Source of the DNA: JASLQO01 sp002327525
Lineage (GTDB): Bacteria > Pseudomonadota > Gammaproteobacteria > Pseudomonadales > Azotimanducaceae
Length of the DNA stretch: 64,000 nucleotides
Direction: 5' to 3'
Assembly: GCA_030744435.1 (NCBI GenBank)
Contig: JASLQO010000024.1
Coordinates: 96,118-160,117 of the forward strand
Positions 1 through 7,920 of this stretch are shown here, piece after piece; positions within the stretch are counted from its first letter, which is position 1; each line of letters starts with the position of its first letter. A program made the position numbers and the translations under genes. The notes under the pieces are model-generated. The model made no database searches. It had not been told where the DNA came from and worked only from the letters and a program-made list of their open reading frames with translations.

Positions 1-150
1 ATCAAGGCAACCAAAATCGAATTGGATGCACTGGCCGACGATCTCGAGCTGGGCACTGTCGGCCCAGACTTGAAGGAGCTGCAAAAGCCGGAGACAGCAT
101 CGTCGGATCCGACCCACTGGCCCGGGATGCCGCCGACTGGCGCGGATTAG
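1..150 (+). CDS. C-terminal 49 residues of an unidentified protein (cut by window edge)
   Basis: The frame is open from base 1 to a TAG at 148-150. The visible tail is hydrophilic and acidic and ends in a Pro/Gly-rich segment (DPTHWPGMPPTGAD). I do not recognise the family. Its stop codon overlaps the stop of the convergent gene at 147-485 by three bases, so the two transcription units meet tail to tail with no terminator between them. The start lies outside the window. Confidence 0.5.
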   Translation: MKATKIELDALADDLELGTVGPDLKELQKPETASSDPTHWPGMPPTGAD

Positions 151-485
151 AAGCCCAGTGTCTCTACCATGGCGACGAGATCGGCAAAGCTGGCCCTTTC
201 CAGTTTCTCCACCAGAGCTTTGCGATCGAGTCCCTCGATGTCCCTTGCCAGTTCCACTTCAATCGGTAACTCCAGAATCTCGTAGGGGGCCAATACACCC
301 GCGGCGCATACCTGGATCAGACACTGACGTTCAGCATCCGTCAGATCCACCCCGTGGCGGGCGACGATCTCCAGATACCGTTCGGCGGTGCGGTTGATGC
401 GCCCACTCACTTCCATGGTGTTGGTTTCCTGCTTGGTCAGGCGCGCCAGAGGGGGTCCGAAGTAAATTTTGCTCTTTTTGTTCAT
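147..485 (-). CDS. Hypothetical protein, 112 aa
   Basis: A complete small frame with an ATG start at 485. The N-terminus is basic (MNKKSKIYFGPPLARLTKQE) and the rest looks like a compact helical domain rich in Glu, Leu and Ala, ending in a helix-forming FADLVAMVETLGF segment. There is no signal peptide or membrane segment. I do not recognise the family. It converges on the gene at the left edge with overlapping stop codons and is separated from the redox operon at 665 by about 180 bases that should hold both promoters. Balanced codon use and length argue for a real gene. Confidence 0.6.
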   Translation of the reverse strand: MNKKSKIYFGPPLARLTKQETNTMEVSGRINRTAERYLEIVARHGVDLTDAERQCLIQVCAAGVLAPYEILELPIEVELARDIEGLDRKALVEKLERASFADLVAMVETLGF

Positions 486-664
486 CTGGTTTTACTCGAA
501 GGAATGCGGGTCTGTCACAAGTGACCGCCCGTGCCAACTACGGGGATGTCCTTGGTTTCCTGCTGTTTCAGGTGAGGCAAGCTTCGCATTGGACGGGGAA
601 ACAATATAGCAGGTGTATTGGTGCGCGCGGCACAATGATGCGTGGCACATAGAGGAGGGCAAAG

Positions 665-1750
665 GTGACAGAGCGAACCATACCTTTAACGAACATCACG
701 GACGATTTGCCGTGTGATTCTGCGGTCGAGGTGTGCACGCCGGGCGAGGGCAAACCCGAATCTGGCATAACCCGCCGCAAATTCGTGAAGAACACCAGTG
801 GGATGAGTGCTGCATCGCTGCTCGGCACCGCCGCCCTGATGACCAACTCAGACGATGCTCACGCCACCTCCGAGTGGGCCGAGTGGTTTCAGGGCAACTA
901 CCGGCTGATGAGCGATGAGGAAAAACAGGAGGCGGTCGATCGCCTCGAGCGGCGTTACTCGGCCGAATACGGCAAAGACGTCACGGTGGACACGACGCCC
1001 GCCCAGGAAGGGGTGTTGTTCGGATACGCACTCAATATCCAGAAGTGCATCGGCTGCCGGCGTTGCGTGAAGGCGTGTGTCGAGGAAAACAACCAATCCC
1101 GTGGTGAGGCCCAGGAGACCGAGTGGATCCGCGTGCTCAAGATGGAAAAGGGCGAATTCTCCGAAGCAAAGATGGGCGAAGGCTACCCCGATGACTACGG
1201 TATTCAGGTTGGCGGCAACGCCTACACCGCGGCCGGTGTGGTGATAGAGGGCGAACACTACTACGAACCGGAAAAAGTACCGGAAGAAGACTCCTTCTAT
1301 ATGCCCATCGCCTGCATGCAGTGCGAAAAGCCGCCCTGCGTGAAGGTCTGTCCGGTACGCACCACCTATCGCGAGCCCGACGGCATTGTCGTGATCGACT
1401 ACAACTGGTGCATTGGGTGTCGCATGTGCATCGGAGCGTGTCCCTACTGGGCGCGGCGCTTTAATTGGGGCGAACCCAACCTGCCCAAGGATCAGATGAA
1501 CCCGGTGACCCACTACCTCGGCAACCGCCCGCGCATGAAGGGGGTGGTGGAGAAGTGCACGTTCTGCATCCAGCGTACGCGCAAGGGCCGCTATCCTGCC
1601 TGCGTGGAGGTCTGTCCGGTGGGAGCGCGTAAATTCGGCAACCTGCTGGACCCGGAGAGCGAGGTTCGCCGGGTGCTTGCGAGTAAGCGTGTGTTCCGCA
1701 TGAAAGCGGATATGAACACCTATCCGAAATTCTTCTACTACGTGGATTGA
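665..1750 (+). CDS. Tat-exported 4Fe-4S dicluster ferredoxin subunit (PsrB/DsrO/HybA-like)
   Basis: Electron-transfer subunit of a periplasmic-facing membrane oxidoreductase. A twin-arginine signal (ITRRKFVKNTSG) occurs near residues 35-46, followed by a hydrophobic stretch, so export is expected after cofactor loading. Four cysteine groups follow: KCIGCRRCVKAC, CMQCEKPPCVKVCP, WCIGCRMCIGACP and CTFC...ACVEVCP, enough for four [4Fe-4S] clusters. I chose the GTG at 665 because GAGGAGG lies six bases upstream. An NrfD-type membrane subunit begins nine bases after the stop and a multihaem cytochrome follows, which is the usual order of a quinol-linked Fe-S/NrfD/cytochrome complex. No molybdoenzyme subunit is adjacent, so the substrate is unknown. 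Confidence 0.9.
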   Translation: MTERTIPLTNITDDLPCDSAVEVCTPGEGKPESGITRRKFVKNTSGMSAASLLGTAALMTNSDDAHATSEWAEWFQGNYRLMSDEEKQEAVDRLERRYSAEYGKDVTVDTTPAQEGVLFGYALNIQKCIGCRRCVKACVEENNQSRGEAQETEWIRVLKMEKGEFSEAKMGEGYPDDYGIQVGGNAYTAAGVVIEGEHYYEPEKVPEEDSFYMPIACMQCEKPPCVKVCPVRTTYREPDGIVVIDYNWCIGCRMCIGACPYWARRFNWGEPNLPKDQMNPVTHYLGNRPRMKGVVEKCTFCIQRTRKGRYPACVEVCPVGARKFGNLLDPESEVRRVLASKRVFRMKADMNTYPKFFYYVD

Positions 1751-1759
1751 GGTAGTCAC

Positions 1760-3022
1760 ATGAAACCCATAATCAGTTTCTGTACCGACTACGTGCTGTA
1801 TCTCTTCAAGGGAGGGATCAAGTACTGGGCCTGGCTGGGCTTTCTTTCGATTTTCGTCGTGCTTTGGGCCTACGGAAACTACGCACAGCTCACACAGGGC
1901 ATGATCATCACCGGGCTCACCGATCAGGTGAGCTGGGGATTGTATCTGGCCAATTTCGTGTTTCTCGTCGGCGTGGCCGCCGGGGCGGTGACCGTGGTGT
2001 TTCCGGCGTATGTGTACAAGCACAAGGCGCTGCACGAGGTGACGGTGCTCGGCGAGATGCTGGCCATCGCGGCCGTCGTCATGTGTGGGTTGTTCATCCT
2101 CAACCACATGGGCCGCCCGGACCGGCTTTGGCATCTGATTCCGATCATCGGCATCTACAACTTTCCGAGTTCCATGTTGACCTGGGACATCATCGTTCTC
2201 ATGGGCTACCTCCTGCTCAACGTGTTCGGCGGTTTCTACTACCTGTACAAGAAGTACACGGGTGAGCCGCTGAACAACAAGTTCTACTTGCCCATCATCT
2301 ACGTCGCCATCGTCTGGGCACTCAGCATCCATACGGTGACGGCGTTTTTCATGAACACCATGCCGGCGAGACCCATGTGGCACCACGGAATGATGCCCAT
2401 CCGCTTTATCTCCACCGCTTTCGCTGCAGGTCCGGCGCTGATCATCATCGTGTTCTCCATCGTGCGGAACAATACGAAACTGTGGATCAAGGACGAAGCG
2501 ATCGACATGCTGTCGACGACAGTGGTCTGGTGTCTGGGCATCGCGCTGTTCCTGACCTTTTCAGAGATCGTCACCGAGTTTTACCACCCCACGGAACACT
2601 CGCTGGGGCTGCAGTACCTGATGTTCGGCCACAACGGGCTCAATAATCTCGTACCCTGGTTTTGGACGTCGCTGGTGGGCCTGGTAGCCACGTTCATCCT
2701 GCTGCTGATCCCGAGTGTGCGCAAGAATCGTGCATTGTTGCCTTGGATCTGTGCAGTGACCTTTCTGTCGGTGTGGGTCGAGAAGGGCATGGGTCTGATG
2801 CTGCCGGGTTCCATCCCGACCCCGATCGGTGAGTTCGCGCAGTATTCACCCACCATGCTCGAGATCTTCAACTGTATCGGCAACTGGGCAATTGGCTTCA
2901 TCATACTCACGCTGCTGACCAAGGCCGGAGTGGGCGTATTGGTCGGCGACCTGCGCTATGAGGGGGCGGCCACGACGCAAGAAGCTGAAAACGAGGAGGA
3001 GGCTGGCTATGCGAGTGCTTGA
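1760..3022 (+). CDS. nrfD: NrfD/PsrC-family quinol-interacting membrane subunit
   Basis: A 420-residue integral membrane protein with about nine hydrophobic segments, matching NrfD/PsrC-type proteins that exchange electrons between the quinone pool and a periplasmic ferredoxin subunit. Visible landmarks include a GDxRYEG tail region, a conserved FSEIVTEFYHP stretch before a penultimate helix, and an NHMGRPDRLWHL loop, typical of this superfamily (HxGRP). ATG at 1760 has GAGGTAG upstream. It lies nine bases after the ferredoxin gene, and its last 14 bases overlap the cytochrome start at 3009, implying one translationally coupled operon. The symbol marks the family only; a role in nitrite reduction is not implied. 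Confidence 0.88.
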   Translation: MKPIISFCTDYVLYLFKGGIKYWAWLGFLSIFVVLWAYGNYAQLTQGMIITGLTDQVSWGLYLANFVFLVGVAAGAVTVVFPAYVYKHKALHEVTVLGEMLAIAAVVMCGLFILNHMGRPDRLWHLIPIIGIYNFPSSMLTWDIIVLMGYLLLNVFGGFYYLYKKYTGEPLNNKFYLPIIYVAIVWALSIHTVTAFFMNTMPARPMWHHGMMPIRFISTAFAAGPALIIIVFSIVRNNTKLWIKDEAIDMLSTTVVWCLGIALFLTFSEIVTEFYHPTEHSLGLQYLMFGHNGLNNLVPWFWTSLVGLVATFILLLIPSVRKNRALLPWICAVTFLSVWVEKGMGLMLPGSIPTPIGEFAQYSPTMLEIFNCIGNWAIGFIILTLLTKAGVGVLVGDLRYEGAATTQEAENEEEAGYASA

Positions 3023-3800
3023 TACCGGGATTCGCCGTTCCACGTCTGCCTGTCTGCGGGTGATTCGCTGTGGTGTGCTGGTGCTGGGGCTGACCACCGC
3101 GGCAACGAGTGTCGCGCAAGACTGTTTCGAGAGTCGCCAAAATGCCTCCAAAGTTACCGTGAAGGAAAGTGCGGACGGGCAGGTCAACGTGAAATGCTCC
3201 GAGACCACCGGTGGTGTGTTGTGGTGGGGAGACCCCTACGACGCAACGGTGCCGATGGGTGAGATGCCGATCGAGGCGGACTACGACCATGGTGAAGCGG
3301 TGGTTAAGAGTCGTACCAAACAACTCGCCATGTTTCCCGTGTGTGGTACAGCGTGCCACAATGGCACCTTTCCGCCGCCCAACGACGACAAGACACCACG
3401 TACGCTGACCATGCATACGGACGTCGTTCCCGACGCGACCAATCTCCAGCACGGTCGAGGCGCGATCTGGTGTCTGGATTGCCATCATAGCGAGACGCGC
3501 AATCACTTCACCGATCACTCCGGCAACCTGATCGACATGAACGAACCGCAGAAGCTGTGCGGAAAGTGTCATGGCCCGGCCTATCGCGACTGGCGCGGCG
3601 GTTTGCATGGCAAGCGCATCGGTGAGTGGGCAAGCACCGGCAAGAAGCGCTGGTTCGTGTGCACCGAGTGTCACAACCCACATGACGTTCAGCAGGGAGA
3701 GCGTAACTCCGGGTTCGCCCAGCTCGAGTCGGAACCCGCACCCCGCCTTCCCAAGGGACTCGAGAACGCCGATCACGAGCGGCACCACGGCGGTCATTGA
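3009..3800 (+). CDS. Secreted tetrahaem cytochrome c
   Basis: The 263-residue protein has a signal peptide with a basic N-region and hydrophobic core (RVIRCGVLVLGLTTAATSVA). It carries three canonical haem sites (CLDCH, CGKCH, CTECH) and one CX3CH site (CGTACH), plus extra histidines for distal ligands, so four c-type haems are likely. The C-terminus is His-rich. I chose the ATG at 3009 because it overlaps the NrfD stop by 14 bases, a common coupling arrangement, and gives a clean signal peptide. It most likely accepts electrons from the ferredoxin/NrfD pair and hands them to a soluble periplasmic partner. The downstream nitrate reductase remnants suggest, but do not prove, that Nap was once the acceptor. 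Confidence 0.88.
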   Translation: MRVLDTGIRRSTSACLRVIRCGVLVLGLTTAATSVAQDCFESRQNASKVTVKESADGQVNVKCSETTGGVLWWGDPYDATVPMGEMPIEADYDHGEAVVKSRTKQLAMFPVCGTACHNGTFPPPNDDKTPRTLTMHTDVVPDATNLQHGRGAIWCLDCHHSETRNHFTDHSGNLIDMNEPQKLCGKCHGPAYRDWRGGLHGKRIGEWASTGKKRWFVCTECHNPHDVQQGERNSGFAQLESEPAPRLPKGLENADHERHHGGH

Positions 3801-3947
3801 CACGGTTTTAGTCGGCCGTCGTCACGCCGTGCCTGCATGCCGGGTATGGCTCTAACAAGTTGAAAGGCCCACCTCTGCGGGCACTACCCAGGTGCTCACG
3901 TACCACTTTGCCGATGAATCCACTTTCCTGGACGAGGAGATTCCATC

Positions 3948-4219
3948 ATGAAAGTAACTCGCCGTGACTTCGTGCGAAGCAATGCAGCCGCCGGGAAGCC
4001 TGCAATGATTGCATGGGCTGTTACAGGGTGTGTCCGCAACCGCAGGTCATCAAACCTGTATTGAAGGGTATGGGCAAGAACACCTCACCACTCATTTCCG
4101 CGCCCGCCTGTACCGACTGCGGGCGGTGCATGGACGTTTGTCGTAAAGAAGTCTTTCAATTCACTAACAGGTTCGCGGAACAAGCCGTGCGCCTGAATCT
4201 CAAGGAGCTAGAAACATGA
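3948..4219 (+). pseudogene. napA/napH: Deletion chimera: napA signal sequence joined to the napH 3' end
   Basis: From ATG 3948 the frame reads MKVTRRDFVRSNAAAG, a Tat leader like that of the nitrate reductase catalytic subunit NapA. At about 3990-3998 the sequence switches, in another frame, to ACNDCMGCYRVCPQP and later CTDCGRCMDVCRKEVFQF, the C-terminal double ferredoxin region of NapH. The NapA frame then stops within 40 codons, so no intact product is expected. In operons of the napDAGHB type, A and H lie on the same strand, so one deletion of most of napA, all of napG and most of napH explains the joint. The napH frame ends at 4219 in an ATGA overlap with napB. Confidence 0.85.
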
Positions 4220-4653
4220 AACGATCAGTGCTTCTCACCGTCGCTTTCCTTGCAGGGACAGCGCTGTGTGCGTCGGCGCTTGCTGGCGATTCGGTAAGCT
4301 CCCTGCGCGGCCTGGTAGAGCTGAATGCCGTTTCCGTGGAGCCCCAGGCGAAGGCCTGGCAGGCACCGCAGAAGAAGCTGATCGAGCGGAGTTTTGCCGA
4401 GCAACCGCCGTAGATCCCGCATCCCGTCGATGGGTATACGCTCAACATGAACACCAACATGTGTCTGGCGTGTCACAGCAAGGCGACTGCTGCATCGACG
4501 GGCGCGCCGACGCCGGGAGACTCGCACTTCCAGGACCGGGACGGTAATCCCCTCGACGATGTTTCGGGTGCGCGGTATTTCTGCGCCCAGTGCCACGTGC
4601 GCCGGGTGGTTGCGGATCCGCTCGTCAGCAACACATACCAGGGCGGTAAGTAG
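4216..4653 (+). pseudogene. napB: napB, nitrate reductase dihaem cytochrome subunit, interrupted by a TAG
   Basis: A signal peptide (MKRSVLLTVAFLAGTALCAS) precedes a NapB-like body with SLRGLVELNAV, EQPP-stop-IPHPVDGY, the haem sites CLACH and CAQCH, and the typical DRDGNPLDDVSGARYFCAQCHV block. The reading frame is intact to 4653 except for TAG at 4411-4413, where most NapB proteins have a leucine or similar residue between QPP and IPH. Translation would stop after 65 residues, before both haem sites. It begins in an ATGA overlap with the napH remnant. With napA, napG and napH deleted, loss of napB function is expected. Confidence 0.88.
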
Positions 4654-4716
4654 CAATCCGCCCCCATGATGAGATGGGTCGGCCGGATGTGGACGCGGCT
4701 GACCCTGCGGATTTGG

Positions 4717-6135
4717 CTATGCGGGCCTCCATCCGCCGTGAAAACCGACCGGCACCTTGTGGTTCAGGTACGCCTGGGCGAGCGGTCCATCTGACAGATT
4801 CTCTGCGTCCATGATCACCAGCCGGCTTCTGTTGGCGAGCGTATCCGTCGCCACAGCCAGCAGATAACCCTCTCCCTCTCTCGCATCATCGGATTTCGGC
4901 ACGAAGATCGGTTCTGACGTGGCCGCGCTGTCGGCGTCACCGAAGGCGTAGCGGACAGAGCTGCCCGTCTGGTGGTCGTACCGGCCGACCGCGTTGTACA
5001 TTCCGCTCGCGCCCGCGGTGCCCGATCCCGGTGTTGCGTAGAAACCGTAACGGTACTCGGACATCGCATAGCGCGGGTCAACCTGCGGAAATTCGGATTC
5101 GTTTTCGTCTATCAACTCGTGTACGACCCTGGCGTTCGGATCATTCATGTCTATGCGCCATCGGCTCAGGTACGGCTTGGCATCGGTGGTGATGTTGCCG
5201 TCCACGTCCGGGAACAGGGGTGGGTGTTGGAACTGGCACTGATGAGAAGTGATGACCCCGTCATCGTCGTAACCGTTCATCCAGTGGAAGACGAATATGT
5301 TGTCGCACTCGATCCATCGCAAGCTGTCGGCGCCGCCGTCGCGGGGCATGACACCAATGAACGAACTCATCTGCGGTTCCCACGCGAAAGGCGGCTGGCC
5401 CTGCATGGCGCGCTCAAGACTTCCGGTGAGTGGGAAGATGGGAAACAGGATGTAGTTCCGGGTCACCACGAAGTCGTGAACCATCGCCGGATAGGGTGTT
5501 TTGATGAGATGCGAGGTGGTCAGCACGCCTTCCTTGTCGGCCTTGTAAAGGGAGATATCGGATTCGAAAGGCCCCTGCGACATGTACGCGAAGAAGATCA
5601 ACTCGCCGGTGACCGGATCAACTTTTGGGTGGGCGGTCATCGCGGTGGTCAGCTTGCCATCGAAATCATATGAGCCGATGGAAGCCAGAGTGTGGGGATC
5701 CACCTGGTAGGGGAAATGCCCCTCTTCCAGTATGAGCAGCTTACCCGCATGCCATACACAAGCCGTGTTGGCGAGCCCCTCCTTGTCCGTGAGGACGAAC
5801 TCGACGTACTCCTCCTCGCTATCGAATGGATTCATCGGGTTGATGGCGGAGCGTTCGAGTTCAGCCTCGAGCTTGAACTTGGCCGTGCGGATCCAGCGAT
5901 TGGTGTAGCCGACCTTGCCGTGGGCGATGTGAAAAGCATGTGTCATGCCGTCACCGCCGAACAGGTGGTGTTCGCCGCGCGGTGCATAGTGCGGATTCGG
6001 GCCATTACGATAGAACGACCCGCGCAGGTCGCCCGGTACCTCACCTTCGATGATGAGGTCGGGGGCGTCGCACTCCATCTGCAGAGGCGAGAAAATACCC
6101 TGCAGGAAGGGGTTGTCTGGCATCGGTCGAGCCAT
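4717..6135 (-). CDS. Carotenoid oxygenase (RPE65/lignostilbene dioxygenase family)
   Basis: A 472-residue non-haem Fe(II) dioxygenase that cleaves a C=C bond of carotenoids, apocarotenoids or stilbenes; the exact substrate cannot be read from sequence. It has the family signature HLFGGDGMTHAF near residue 57, FYRNGPNPHYAP before it, and the four iron-binding histidines in recognisable contexts: TAHPKVDP, MVHDFVVTRNY, VFHWMNGYDD and the C-terminal GFHGGWRP. There is no signal peptide. ATG at 6135 is preceded by the palindromic region shared with a divergent TetR regulator at 6217, so repression by that regulator is likely. Confidence 0.92.
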   Translation of the reverse strand: MARPMPDNPFLQGIFSPLQMECDAPDLIIEGEVPGDLRGSFYRNGPNPHYAPRGEHHLFGGDGMTHAFHIAHGKVGYTNRWIRTAKFKLEAELERSAINPMNPFDSEEEYVEFVLTDKEGLANTACVWHAGKLLILEEGHFPYQVDPHTLASIGSYDFDGKLTTAMTAHPKVDPVTGELIFFAYMSQGPFESDISLYKADKEGVLTTSHLIKTPYPAMVHDFVVTRNYILFPIFPLTGSLERAMQGQPPFAWEPQMSSFIGVMPRDGGADSLRWIECDNIFVFHWMNGYDDDGVITSHQCQFQHPPLFPDVDGNITTDAKPYLSRWRIDMNDPNARVVHELIDENESEFPQVDPRYAMSEYRYGFYATPGSGTAGASGMYNAVGRYDHQTGSSVRYAFGDADSAATSEPIFVPKSDDAREGEGYLLAVATDTLANRSRLVIMDAENLSDGPLAQAYLNHKVPVGFHGGWRPA

Positions 6136-6152
6136 GGGAAATTCTCGTTGAG

Positions 6153-6171
6153 ATGTTTACAGGCGCAACAT
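6153..6171. promoter_or_regulatory. Palindromic operator candidate 1 in the carotenoid oxygenase / TetR intergenic region
   Basis: ATGTT and AACAT arms are separated by nine bases. The site lies between the divergent starts at 6135 and 6217, 33 bases (about three helical turns) centre to centre from a second, longer palindrome. Binding by the adjacent TetR protein is inferred from location and symmetry. Confidence 0.5.
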
Positions 6172-6184
6172 ACAGCGCTATGGT

Positions 6185-6205
6185 AATGTTTACAACAGAA
6201 ACATT
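6185..6205. promoter_or_regulatory. Palindromic operator candidate 2, 7-bp arms
   Basis: AATGTTT and AAACATT form a perfect inverted repeat around a seven-base centre, 12 bases before the GTG start of the TetR gene. It shares the ATGTTTACA core with the upstream site at 6153. This is the size and symmetry expected for a TetR-dimer operator with autoregulation. Confidence 0.6.
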
Positions 6206-6216
6206 ATGGGATACAG

Positions 6217-6828
6217 GTGAACGGCGCACGGGCCTATCATCATGGCGATCTCAGGGCGGCGATGCTGGACGTGGCCCTCGCCACACTCGAAGAACTGGGA
6301 CCTCAGGGTCTGACGATGCGCGAAGTGGCAAGACGTACGGGGGTATCTCACGCAGCGCCCTATCGCCACTTCGCGGATCGTGACCAGTTGATCGTCGCCG
6401 TGGTCGAGCAGGGATTCTCGCTGCTGGAGGCGACCATGGCGGAACACCGCGCCGCTGCTGATGATGATCCGCTGAGCCAGTTCACTGCGGGTGGCTTCGC
6501 CTATTTCAGCTTCGCGTTCCGCTATCCGGCCTACTATCGGGTCATGTTCAGCGGCGATCTGCTGAGCGCGAGTGGTGCTGAGTCACTACAGCACACGGGT
6601 ACCACGGCGATTCGACAAATCGCTGCAGATATCGAAGTCTGCCAACGCTTGGGGCTTCTCAAGCCCGGGGACCCGATGCTGCAAGCGCTCGCCCTGACCT
6701 CCACGATGCACGGTTACGTAACGCTCGTGATAGACAATCGGGTGCAGTATCTGCTGGGCGAGAAGTACTCCAAGGAACAACTGATACAATTTGCGATGTC
6801 GTCGATCATCGAGGGCATCGGCGTATGA
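6217..6828 (+). CDS. TetR/AcrR-family transcriptional regulator
   Basis: A 203-residue regulator. The N-terminal HTH reads LTMREVARRTGVSHAAPYRHFADRDQLI (quoted in two parts: LTMREVARRTGVSH, then AAPYRHFADRDQLI), the standard TetR DNA-binding fold at residues 30-60. The C-terminal ligand-binding region resembles the WHG-type C-terminal domain (AYFSFAFRYPAYYRVMFSGDL). Translation probably starts at GTG 6217. It is divergent from the carotenoid oxygenase with two palindromes between, and is 34 bases upstream of the gene at 6863. It probably represses both directions and responds to a hydrophobic effector. Confidence 0.9.
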   Translation: MNGARAYHHGDLRAAMLDVALATLEELGPQGLTMREVARRTGVSHAAPYRHFADRDQLIVAVVEQGFSLLEATMAEHRAAADDDPLSQFTAGGFAYFSFAFRYPAYYRVMFSGDLLSASGAESLQHTGTTAIRQIAADIEVCQRLGLLKPGDPMLQALALTSTMHGYVTLVIDNRVQYLLGEKYSKEQLIQFAMSSIIEGIGV

Positions 6829-6862
6829 AATATCGACCCGCGAAGCAGTACGAGGAGGCAGC

Positions 6863-7636
6863 GTGAACGACACTCTCATCGCCAATGACCGGCACCAGGC
6901 CCGCGCCGCGTTCCGGAGCGGTTGGTGGTATCACTGGGGCCCCCAGGCGTGGATAGACATGTGGATGTCGAAGCGCATGCTGGTGGAGCGGGCCATGCCG
7001 ATCGTGACGCACACGTTGTTGCCGATTCTGCGCTTGTCTGGTGACCCGGAAGAGGTCGATGAGGGCTTCCAGGCCATCAAGCATCACCGGGAAGTGGTTC
7101 GGTGGACAGATTCGCCCCGGGAGAAATGGCGCAAACGCTACGGCAACTTCGTTCGTGAGACGGAATGGGCGCTGCTCGAACTGTGCCGACACTTCCCCCG
7201 GAAACAGTACGAGGAGATCGTCATCGGCACCTGTGTGTCGACCGCGCGTGAGACGACGGCCGACTTCATCGAGATGATGAATTCGATGTCGGAGAAGAAC
7301 AAAGGCAAGACGGACATTCGTGCCGAACCAGGCAGGGTGCAGAAGTTCATCTTCGACACCTTCAATCCTGCCGGTTTTTTGACAGGCCCGGCCGAGATGC
7401 GCGATATCAACATGGTCGAGGGTAGCATGACCATGTATGTCCCCGATTGCGCGTGGCACACCTGTGCCGCGCAGAACACATTGCCTCTCGACGATCAGCT
7501 ACCGGCGGAAGGTTGTCAGCTGATCTGCAAGGGTGCGTTCGAGGCTTTGTTCAATGGCGAGGACGGCGACTTGCGCATGGAGTTCGAGCCGCACCTGCCG
7601 GAAACCTCATGTACCGTACGGATGCGCTGGAAGTGA
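6863..7636 (+). CDS. Probable L-2-amino-thiazoline-4-carboxylic acid hydrolase-like protein
   Basis: A soluble 257-residue protein with no signal peptide. GTG 6863 is supported by an AGGAGG motif a few bases upstream. A Trp/His-rich N-terminus (FRSGWWYHWGPQAW) and two conserved-looking Cys blocks (PDCAWHTC; EGCQLICKGAFEALF), with a C-terminal ETSCTVRMRWK, resemble the ATC hydrolase-like family in which a late cysteine and acidic residues act on thiazoline or related small molecules. I made this assignment from motif memory only, so it is tentative. It lies downstream of the TetR gene and probably belongs to its regulon. The next frame starts in a GTGA overlap with this stop. Confidence 0.5.
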   Translation: MNDTLIANDRHQARAAFRSGWWYHWGPQAWIDMWMSKRMLVERAMPIVTHTLLPILRLSGDPEEVDEGFQAIKHHREVVRWTDSPREKWRKRYGNFVRETEWALLELCRHFPRKQYEEIVIGTCVSTARETTADFIEMMNSMSEKNKGKTDIRAEPGRVQKFIFDTFNPAGFLTGPAEMRDINMVEGSMTMYVPDCAWHTCAAQNTLPLDDQLPAEGCQLICKGAFEALFNGEDGDLRMEFEPHLPETSCTVRMRWK

Positions 7637-7920
7637 ATCTGTTCGCTCGGCACAAGACACTGTTCGAACAAGCTCGCGAACTGAAGCAGTTGCGTGAAGA
7701 AAACGCACGTCTTACCGAGCACGTGAAGCGCATGCAGGACGGCATGCGACGTTGTCTGACCTGCGAGTATCGGCTAGCTACCGGCGGCGGGGCCAACGCC
7801 GAGTTCGGAGTGTACTCTGGCGAGTTTGCCACGGCTGACGTCGATTCTCACGGCCATCCACCAGGGGATCAACAGCAGCAGCACCATCACCGGGCCGATG
7901 GCGATGCCGATGCCGAGTAG
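7633..7920 (+). CDS. Small coiled-coil protein, possibly coupled to the upstream gene
   Basis: A GTG at 7633 overlaps the preceding TGA (GTGA). The first 50 residues form a convincing amphipathic coiled coil (ARELKQLREENARLTEHVKR) followed by CLTCEYR, a CxxC that may bind metal. The remaining 45 residues, from about 7774 on, lie antisense to the transporter gene and have a low-complexity Gln/His-rich tail. Either this is a real small protein that gained an extended tail by loss of its own stop, or the transporter frame reaches past its functional end. Both frames are open, so the antisense overlap of 147 bases is unusual. Confidence 0.4.
   Translation: MNLFARHKTLFEQARELKQLREENARLTEHVKRMQDGMRRCLTCEYRLATGGGANAEFGVYSGEFATADVDSHGHPPGDQQQQHHHRADGDADAE

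Noticed and set aside
848..2386. Long antisense frame opposite the ferredoxin/NrfD genes
   Set aside because: Shadow of high-GC coding sequence; His/Arg-rich composition without family features.
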